Shown here: piece by piece, positions 25,615 to 36,000 of the stretch
Layout of the letters: every line of letters begins with the position of its first letter
How positions within the stretch are numbered: position 1 is the first letter of the stretch
NCBI GenBank assembly: GCA_036785325.1
Contig: JAXIVH010000173.1
Span: 1-64,000 of the forward strand
DNA: 64,000 nucleotides
Direction of reading: 5' to 3'
DNA from: Urophycis tenuis
Taxonomy: Eukaryota > Chordata > Actinopteri > Gadiformes > Phycidae
Translations under genes and position numbers: made by a program
The notes under the pieces: model-generated
Told to the model about the DNA's origin: nothing
Database searches by the model: none
Seen by the model: only the letters and a program-made list of their open reading frames with translations

Positions 25615-26140
25615 CGTTAAAGGTCCCATATTATGCAAAATGCACTTTAGAGCGGTTTTCTATCAATAATATGCATCCCCGGCCTGTCTACAATCCCTCC
25701 TGATATGAAAAAAGTTCATCCTCTCCTCAAGCCTTCTCAGTCTTTAGAAAATGTGCGCTAAAACAGGCTGGTTGAAAAATGGTCTGCTACTGACGTCAGC
25801 AACAGACTCCGGTTGGCACAATGGCGAAGGTACGAGCTGGAAGAAGTGGTTGCTCTGTTGTTGGCTGCACAAATGAGCACACAACTCTTTATAAACCTCC
25901 CTCTTCGGAGGTTCTGAGGACTCAATGGGTGAATTTCATTTTTGATGGTGATGTCCCTACAGCAGTTCCCAAAGTGCTGTATGTGTGTGCTAACCATTTC
26001 ACGTCGGACTGCTTCATCAACGAGGGACAGTATAAAACTGGATTTGCTAAATCCCTGCGGATTAAAAATGGATCGGTACCAACTGTCCGCGATCCAACTA
26101 CGAACATGGAAGCTGTAAGTTTGAACATTTTATTCTGATT
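25615..26140 (+). mobile_element. Kolobok-like fragment encoding a THAP domain
   Basis: TTAA followed by AGGTCCCATATTATGC begins at about 25615; a TTAA target and AGG start fit Kolobok. The ATG at 25821 opens a THAP-type C2CH finger: CSVVGC (C-x4-C), then QWVNFI, then CANHF (C-x2-H) and a terminal NGSVPTV, about 80 residues in all. The exon ends at a GTAAGT donor near 26116. No stop interrupts the domain. THAP fingers bind transposon ends, and in host genes specific promoters. The rest of the transposase and the 3' end are not found, so the fragment is probably non-functional or feeds a lost downstream exon. Confidence 0.6.
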
Positions 26141-26196
26141 TACTGTACTGTTGGGCCACGACATAGTCTCCTTATACTAAAGTTACGTTAAAACTA

Positions 26197-26560
26197 GGGC
26201 CGGGACTTTAACGCGTTCATTAAGATGAATGAATGACACAAAAATAACGCATTTTATTCTCCCTTATTTTTGCACCGCGGAACGTTTATCACTGGGTGAG
26301 TTTCAGGTTTACCGATTATACTCGAGCAGTGATCACTGCCTGAGGTGTTTTGAACGCAGCCCGAACCGACTGGTGCCTCTGCACGGCGACCAAGCTTTGA
26401 TAAACACGCACCGGTTCACAGTATCGTCCCGCATTTTAGCGGTCGTGGCCGTGGAGCTGAGAACAGCAGAGTTTCCTCTGCTGCAGCAGAATAGCGGACA
26501 TGTCGTAGCTACAGACATGTCACTGTCTCGGGTGCATTTTGTTATTATAGGACTTCAACC
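26197..26560. repeat. Partial interspersed repeat with ACGCG-rich start
   Basis: Begins TAGGGCCGGGACTTTAACG, a start I have seen in fish interspersed repeats. No matching complementary end was found, so it is truncated or rearranged. Confidence 0.3.
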
Positions 26561-27096
26561 TCAGAACTCTGTCATCAGACTGTCCTGGCCTGTGCATACA
26601 AAATGATGCAGAACAATTGACCTCACGATTGGTTGTCTCCAGTTTCGAAAGTGATGATTCAGTGCTGTTAATGTTTTAACACTTGTTAACAACCTCACTA
26701 GATTGAATGGTAGGCCTATTTGATATGCCTGATATCCCGATTTGTAGGGTAGGCCTATGTTTTGATGCAGTTCGGTTGTTAGTATTGTCACGTTGCAAGT
26801 GTTTAGTTGCTTCAGTCAAGTAAAGTTATGTGAATAATAAATCATTTTCTTAGTATTAATGCCCTCTGTGTAAACTCTATGTAGTTATAGGCCTTCGCTA
26901 CTATACTTTTAATTCTGTAGGTACTTCGAGGACCAAATCATTTCTTAGGTGGTACTCATGCCACTGAACCACTGATCTAAGCAGTAGATCCACATAGAAT
27001 GCAAAAAGTCCCTTTCTCCAAAATGACAGAAAATGTAAAACAGAGAAATGTATTTAGAAAGTAACCCTATTTTATTTTGTGATTTTTGTCTTACAG

Positions 27097-30000
27097 ATCA
27101 GGACATAGATAATGAGAGCTTTTTCCTTTTAGACGAGGGGACCATTCAGGCCCTTATTCCAAAAATCGGCCTCAGGCTTAGATTCATGAAGGTCTACAAG
27201 GAATTTGTGAGTCAGATAAAAGCACATTTTAATTAGTCGAACAGTTCACACATATATAAAATAAATTATTGCACATTTTTTAACATACATAGACCCATTT
27301 TCACACATTCACTGCAAAGACACTACATAGGCAGTATGCCATTCATTTGTTTCCAGTGTAAAGAGCAGATTGCTGGAGATGCAAAGCAACTGCTCATACA
27401 TTTACGAGCAGTTCATCATATTAATAAGTCAGCAACATATTTCCAATGCTGTGAGCAAGGATGTGGGAGAACATTCTCCTTCATCAGGTCTTTTAGAAGA
27501 CATTTACTAGAGCATGGGAATGAGCAGGAGGTCAGTGCCCCCCCTAACATCCATGGAGGCCCAGTTCATAGTCATGAGTTCCAGCAGGCTGAAGAGGTGT
27601 CACCACAGGAGGTCATCCCCTACTGGGATGATCTTAATGAAGAGGGCATCAGTGAGAGAGTAGCTCTCTACTTGGCCAATCTGAGGTCAAGACCAAATTT
27701 AACATTTTCGACAGTTACATTTTTAGTCAGTCAAACAAATGAGTTGGTGGGTGACATTGTGGGACATTTGGAACAAAAGACCATGGCTTTGTTGAGTGCC
27801 TTGGGTAATGTGCATACTCCAGAGGTAGAGAGACTCAGAGAGGAATTCCAGTCTTGTTCGGCGCCATTCAAATGCCTGGAAACAGAGTATAAGCAGATGG
27901 AGTACTTCTCAAAGTCTAGGTCCTTTATTCAGCCTGTGGAGGAAATTCTGCCTGGCTTGTCTTATGTCCAGCAGAGGGATACTGGCTCTGGGTGTGTCAG
28001 ACAGGTTGCAGTGCATGACACGTTTCAGCGGATTCCTCTGACACCACTGCTACACCGCATTCTTATGATGCCAGGTGTACTGAAGGCCATGTTGTGATGG
28101 CAGCAGAGGAAGGGTGATGCTCTGCAGGATTTCTTTGATGGGGAGTTTTGCAGAGCACACCCACTTTTCCCTAAAGAGGTTTCCATCCCTCTTCTGCTGT
28201 ACAATGATGATTGTGAGACTGTGAACCCTCTTGGGTCAAAGACAGGCACTCAAAAATTAGGCTTTCTCTATTTTCTGATCAAAAGTTTACCACCTGAGTT
28301 GCTGTCCAGTCTTAAGTCACTCTTCCTCTTGGCAGTGTACAAGTCGGATTATGCTAAGACCTATGGTCTTGATGCCATTCTTGGGCCTGTTGTTGAAGAA
28401 TTGAGGACTCTGGAGGCACAAGGCATAATGATTAATAGTCCGGATTTTCAAGGTGTTGTAAAATGCACCATTGGTCAAGTTTTGGGGTATAACTTAGGCC
28501 TTAATTCAATTCTTGGCTACATTGAAAGCTTCTCTGGCCATCACGTTTGCCGCTAGCCTGGCTGACGCGTCCACATCTCGATGAGATGGTGGTCTGGGAA
28601 CTAGGTGTGCATTTTCTCGTATTTGAGGCGTGGTTTACGAATGCCTAGAGCCGTTTATTGGGCCCTACGAATGTCTATCAAATGGCGTCTGGTTCTTCAC
28701 ATGCTGCTTTGCGCGCGATTCATAGCCAATTGCTACTAAAAATTAGCTACTAAAATTACATTAATTGCTACAAAAGCTACTTAATACACTTTCTAAGGCT
28801 GCATCGAACGGTAACGTTGTGTCCGCTGCCATGTTGGATTAACACGCTACAAGCTTCGGTGTCGCGCATAGACGTCTTCATCGTCTTGCTGCCCCCCGTT
28901 CTGTGATTGGTTCCCTAACTCAGGGGAAAATAAGGGTGGTGGTTTCCAGGCTGTCTTTGCAGTGAGAATGAAATCGTGCGCAAAGCAGCATGGGAATTCC
29001 CAGGCTAGTTTGCCGCTGGTGTAGAGTAGACAGAGATGTGTTAAAAGGTCTGACATCAGAAGACTCATCCCTAATGCGCAATACTGCCAGTCACAAAGCA
29101 GATCTCGCAATAGGCAATCCTACACTGACAGGCCTAAAGCGAGACAGCTTTTTAAATAACCTCAAATTCTATCATGTGACTGATAATTTTGCCCCTGATA
29201 TTAATCATGCCATCTTGGAAGGCATATGGCCATTAGAAGTGAAGCTCGTCTTGGCCAGTCTAATTGAAAAACAGCATGTGACCTTAAATAAATTAAACTA
29301 CAGGCTTACTAGTTTTGATTATGGCTTTGCAGATAGGAGGAACAAGCCATCAGTCATTAGTAAACATGACCTGCGAAATACTGATGGTGCTATGCGACAG
29401 TCTGCTGCTCAGATGTGGTGCCTACTAAGGTTGCTGCCCCTCCTTCTTGGTGAGCTGGTCCCTGAGGATAGTAAGGAGTGGGACCTTCTGCTCCAGCTGC
29501 TTTCCTGCATGGAAATGGCATTTTCCCCCTCACTTACACTGCCAGCCACAGCATACCTGAAAAAAATAATTGAGGAACATCACACTCTGTTCCTTCAACT
29601 GTACCCTCACCTCCACCTACGACCAAAGCACCACTTCATGGTCCATTATCCCACTGCCATACAAAAGCTGGGTCCTTTGGTACAGTTCTAGGCGATGCGC
29701 TTTGAGGCGAAACATGGTTTCTTTAAAAGGGTTAGTCACATTACCTGTAACTTCCGAAATATATGCAAAACCATGGCCTTTCGTCACCAGATGATGCAGT
29801 GCTACAACCTCCTGTCTGGCACCGTTTTCAAAAACAATTTGGAAGTTGGTCCAGGGCACAGCACATTTCTTGCCAACCTTGAGTACATCACAGAAGTCCA
29901 GAGTACACTTGGCTTTCCCCTCTTCACTGAGGCTTTTGTCCCAGCTTGGGTCATTGTCAATGGCACTGAGTACAGACCAGGCATGACTGTTTTTCTGTCT

Positions 30001-33000
30001 TACGACACAGAGGGTGAGCCCCAGTTTGGAATGATCAAATCCATTCTTGTCCTACAATCAATTCCAACAGCATCAGTTAAACTGGTTGTAGAGTGCTGGA
30101 ACACAGTTTTTTTTGACAGGCATTTATTTGCATACAGTGTGACTCACTCTCAAAATATGGCAGCTGTTGATGTGAACGAGCTCCTTGACCATCATCCCCT
30201 CCATGCTGTACACTCTTACAGACAGGACGATTCCAGCCTCTACATTCCATTAAGATACAGGGTCTTCTAGGGTGCTGAACTGTAAAAAGTCTTGTAAAAT
30301 AAAATATAGAAATTAGTAATCACCATTAATGTATTTGTAAATAATAATAATAAAAAAAAATCTCACTTGTATGTAGTAAGTTCTGTTGAAGTTCTGAGTC
30401 ACTTAGTTTTATCAAAGCCCCTTCTTGTGATATTTTTCGCACAATGGGCACTTGTCTGTAAATATTTACTGTTACTTCATATTTTCCAAAATTGGACATC
30501 TATTAGTCTACATGTAATCCTTTACATTGTGAGCTAATGTATATGTAATGTGACTTACCCAGACTGGGAGAGCTGCACCAACAACTCTTACCCATCCTGA
30601 GACAACTGCTGCTGCTGCTGCTCCTCACCTGTATCCTGTCGATACAGAGACTGCTGCTGTGGTTCCCTCCCTGTGTCCTATAGAGGGAAATATGACCAAC
30701 TTCCCCATGGTCATAGAACTTGTTCCATCTTTTGTAAGTCTTTACAGAACAGTAAATGAGTGTATGATTCAAATTGAGAGTGTGATGCAAATTACTGGAC
30801 TCTGAAGATGAAAGGCTGTTGATGTTTACTGTACGCAGCCAATCAACTTGTATCACTCACTTTGGTGCTCCTAAAACTGTCCCAAGCTGTCTTGGCTAAC
30901 ATATTTTTAAGGCACATGAATTTCTAGTGTCTCATCTTAGACAACACAACATATTTTTATTATACACAATTTCATTAGAGCCCACCTTCCTGTTGTTGTG
31001 TGGCTGAGCTTGCTACCTCAGTTAGCTGATAACGCTAGGTAACGTTGCTGACCTGCTTCCACATTATACAGGACATGCATCACATTTTTGCCCAAAAATG
31101 TGAGGGGAGATCCATCCTCGATAGCCTCACAAAGGACGGCTTCATAACAATAGCACAGCATAGATGTATGGTGCGAATTATTGTCTCACACCTAATCGAG
31201 AAGTATGGCGAAACGTAAGTATAGAGTAAGAAGGTCTAAATTATGTCTCCCCTAATCAATAATGACTGCAGCATAACCAATACCATATTTGCATTACACT
31301 AACACTCTGCACATGTATTTCATGTATTTTGTGTGTAAACAGACCTACTGCTAGCACAAAGATGGCCCTAGCAACCTCTCTGGTGCAGACATTCCCATCG
31401 CTCCGGGATGGGTCCAGCAGTGGTACTGTGAGTACTTAGAATTTAGTCTCTGGAACTGGAGGGCAGGGTTGTCGATCAGGTTGTAGATTATGAACCCCAA
31501 TTTAAAACTGTTGTTACACATGTTGTTGCTAGGAAGAAATACATCAGTGCAACACTGACGTCTGTCATGATACAGGCAAGAATGGCTAGACGTCACACAC
31601 CATACAATACTTTTAAATATTAAGTGGCTTTGCGGTTTGCCCATCATTTAAATTACTGCCCAGGAGTTGTTTCATCAATTTCTTACAAAATTGTACCTCA
31701 ATTCCATGCAGGACACCTGGTACACTAAGGGCAGGAACCACCATCCTGCTACGGGCTTCGTAATATTAGGAAGCGTATCAGGAGCTGGAGGAGGGGAGGA
31801 AAAGGGCAAAGAGAAGAGACACCGTCACCGTCACCTTATGTAGCCATGATACCAGGTAGTAATTTTGATGTTAACTGCAACTGTTGATATCTATACATAA
31901 ATGTGTATTTTTAAAATGTCAGTACATATATTTACTATGCTTTAAAATGTATTTAATACATTTAAATTATTTAAATGATAATAATAATAAAACATATTCA
32001 GCCAAGGACACAGGGTAAAAAAGTTCTGGTACAGGTCTTTGTGATATGCCCAGTAGCGAGTCTCCGTCAACGCATTGCAGGCAGCCCAGTGTGCAGTGGC
32101 TATACCACTAACTTCAGACCAGATTTTTCTTGATCAATAATAGCACAATTGCTTTGTCCTCCTTGACTTTAACTGTGAAATTACACACTCAGTCCTGTAA
32201 ATCTCATAATGAACTCCCACTGTGTTTTCAAAGAATCTCTCTTACCACTCGAAGAGGCAATACAAAAGGTTGAGTGGCTAAAACATAACCACCAGCCAAC
32301 TGGTCAGGTCGAAGAGTATATGCGAGTGACGGCCCAATACAGGGCAAAATGGATCAGAGAGAACTCAGGAAAAATCATCCTAGATGTGTTGAATGAGTTT
32401 CCACATCTGACAACACCAGGGATGGTATGTAGACCTAACTGTACGTTCACACCAAGAGCTACTGAAGCTGTAAAGCGCTGTAAAGTCGCTGAAGACACTC
32501 AAAAAGCATCGCTGTCAAAATATGTGTTCGCTCATGTCGCAAAACATTCAAACGTTCGATTTTTTTTCACGTTCTAATGTTTCATGTCATAAGCGAGCGA
32601 CATGGGCGACATGAGTGGACACAGATAATTTGATAGTGGTGCTTTTTGAGCGTCTTTACAGTCTTTACAGCTTTAGTAGATGTTGAAAGATGCAATCCCA
32701 ACATTATGCCACAGCAGTATGAGGGGTCAAAGTAACAAAAATGTATTTAAAATTTCATTAGAAAATAAAAAAATCTAAAAGGTCATATAAGCGACATCAA
32801 ATCTAAATATATCAATGGTAATTAAATGCAATCAATCTAATTTGAAGTTGAATTTAATTTTGTTAGAAGTTAAAATTACATTAGACTCAATAACTCAATA
32901 TGAAGTTGAATTCATTTGAGCTTAAACAATACATTTACATTCTCTATTGTTTTAAAACATTTTTTAAAGACTATTATTTAAGCATCTTGCAATTCGATGC

Positions 33001-36000
33001 GCCACCATTTGATTTAAGTGCGTATCATTTACTTTCAGAAAGAGTTTAGTTTTAGGGTTCACTATCACCTGTCAATCATACTTGGTGCCCCGCCCATCCA
33101 TCATTATCGGGAGCGATTTATCAGGACTTCACCCAACTTCACCAGAGCACTGACAGGCAATCAGTTCAGATTACGATGGATGGGTGGGGTATATGATTGA
33201 CAGGTGACAGTGCAACCTAAAATTGAACTCTTTCTACAAGTTAATGAAACGCGCTCAAATTAAATGGTGGCGCATGGAATTGCAAGATAATGAAATATAA
33301 AGTCTCATTCAAAATGAAAAACAACGGAATGTAAATGGAATGTGTGAGATCAAATTAATTCAACTCTATATTGAATTCATTTGAAGTCTAACGCAATTTT
33401 AACTTCAAACTAAATCAAATTAAACTTCAAATTAGCTTGCATTTAATCACCATTGATATATTTAGATTTGATTGTCGGTTATATGACATGTGCATTTTAT
33501 TTTGTAATTAACTTGTAAATTAATTTTTGTTACTTTGACCCCTCATACAGCAGCGCCACTGACAACTTTTGATACTTACTTTTTTTTTGTTTTTTAAAGA
33601 TTACACAGGACATCCAGGCGCTGCACCCAGGCTCCACCGACAATTTGTTCCTGAAGTGGGCCCACTGTGAGGACAAAATCATTCGCATGGCTGTAGCGGA
33701 GAACCAGATCAAGGCCCCAGGCGACCTATCACATGGTAATAAAGCAATTTGTCATTTTACCCTCGCAAACCTTGCACACGCCTGCTCCTATGCGCGCATT
33801 TACAGCAGTGGCGGCTGGTGGTTGAAATGGAGTATGAACTGAAGCACACAATTGCGGATCCAGTACTGCTAGGAGTGTCCGCGGGCATAACATTTTGAAA
33901 ATGAAGCCCTAAAATGGTGACTTCTGGTGAATTTAGGGGAAACCATTCGACAAATTGAGACTTTAAAAATATGAGACTAACCTTCAATCAGATCAACTAC
34001 AGCCCTGACGTGGTCTCTGGTCTTTTCATGCAATCTGGCACTACGGATAAAATGCGTAAATCACTAAAACCTGTTCTTACCCACTGTTGCTGAATCAAAG
34101 ATGACCACACACGGCCAACAGTACAGCCGATTAGCCTGACTGCTCCCTGCTAGCCACTGAAAGTTCTGGTACCAGTCCCGCCGAAAAAGTCGAGTACTAG
34201 ACCCAGTTTTCTGGTGAAGAATTAAGTCAGAAGTTGGCCTACCTTCACGTTTACACCGTAATTTTTCTTCATAGCCAAGATAACATTACATTACATTAAT
34301 GTTTGCTGAAACTGAAGACATTGTCGAAATCTGACGTTTACCGTTATAATCTCTCCGTCGTATGAATGCTAGAATACATCTAGCATACTGAAGCATTGAC
34401 AGAGACACTCTGAATGTCATGCTCGTGTAATTTGTCAACCCTGCTGTCAATCATATTTACATGGACGCACACCATTGATTTAAAACGGTGAAGTGGTGCC
34501 TCACGGTAACGCCTCAAAAGGTGAAGCCGACCAATAAAAAAATTAGAATACGTCCCATTGGCCAGAGATGTTTTGGGTATTGACTCCCAGCAAAGTGCTT
34601 CATATCTTGACGCAGGTGCTTCACTGTAATGCCAAGTTTGGCCTGTGAGAGCCACTGTTTGTACGGCTTACTTTGTCAGTTTGCCTATGCAATACACAGC
34701 AGCACAAGCAAGTAATATTAGACATTCTCTGGTAAATCGTTAAATATAGCAGAAACACGTTTTCCGCTTTTGTGATTTTTTATTTTTATTTAGCATCGCT
34801 TCATCTGCTTAAATGTACGGGCCACCACTGATTTACAGATATCTTTAGGTTTAGGCTACACCAGTGGCGGCCGTCCATTTAAGCAGATGAAGCCATGCTT
34901 AATAAACGTCACATGGACGTGTTTCTGCTATATTTAACGATTCATTACTTGCTTGTGTATTGTGTATTGAATTGACAAACTGACAAAGTAAGCTTTTTCG
35001 GCGAAATTTGTACCAGAGCTTTCGATGGCTAGCAGGGAGCAGTCAGGCTAATCGACTGTACCGTTGGCCGTGCATGGTCATCTTTGATTCAGCAACAGTG
35101 GGCAACAAGTGGATAAGAGCAGGTTTTGGTGATTTACGCAATTTGAGCCGTAGTGCCAGATTGCATGAAAAGACCAGAGACCACGTCAGGGCTGTAGTTG
35201 ATCTGAACGCTTGGCAATGTCCGAATATATCATCTGGTGGATGAGGGTGTGCGTCTGAAAACATCCAGGCACAATGAAACTGTCCGCAAGAACACCATTT
35301 TAGGGCTTCATTTTCGGACATGCCCCCAGACCCCTAGCAGTACTGGGTTCGCAATGTTTTGCTTCATACTCCATTTCAACCACCCGTACACGGGTACAAA
35401 TGTGACACGCGCACATTACGTTTGTACATCTCCGTACACATTTGCAGATTGTTTTACACATTTACAAATCCGTATGCGCACACGGACTGAGATACAGACC
35501 AAAATCTCCACACGCATTTGTGGCAATAAAGCGACAGTAACCCATATCCTAGGGTGCTGGTTTAACTTACTTACTAGCACAACTCTCCATCTGGCTACCG
35601 TTACATCACCCTAGCAATAGCCAACCGTCATCTGCTACCAACGCGATAGCCTAGCGTTATCTGTGACCAACCAAACTTAAAACAATGACGTGTTAACTCA
35701 GACTTACTCAGGGTTCCCCCAGGATTTTTAATCTTAAATTTAAGACTTTTTAAGACCTTTTTAAGACCACTTTAAATGAAATTTAAGACCAACGTCGCAC
35801 CTTCCCTGGTATGCATATTCAAATTGACGTATTTGAATATAATAATTATTATTGAATGTAATACATTTGCATATTCATATGGAAAATTCAAACACCTATG
35901 CATTATATAATGTATTCTGTCATACAATATCACAGTGCCCTGTAACCACTTTTTTTGTATCATGCTTTGGGGTGGGGGATTATTGGATTGAACAAGTTGC

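Larger units (their letters stand above)
25517..26974. mobile_element. hAT element, composite, with later insertions
   Basis: Ends CAATGGTTCTCAATCTGTGG at 25517 and the complement of CAGTGGTTCAGTGGC ending at 26974. Flanks GTCTATGC (25509-25516) and ATCTAAGC (26975-26982) agree at 6 of 8 bases. The interior has TGGTACGCG repeats typical of this fish family. A Kolobok-like THAP exon and a TAGGGCCGGGACTTTAACG fragment (from about 26197) lie inside. Confidence 0.65.

Noticed and set aside
27097..30270. Single fused SAM-C2H2-transposase gene
   Set aside because: SAM exon 1 is followed by GTGAGT, and the exon at 30562 continues the SAM-family reading. The transposase frame has its own ATG, so I keep two genes.
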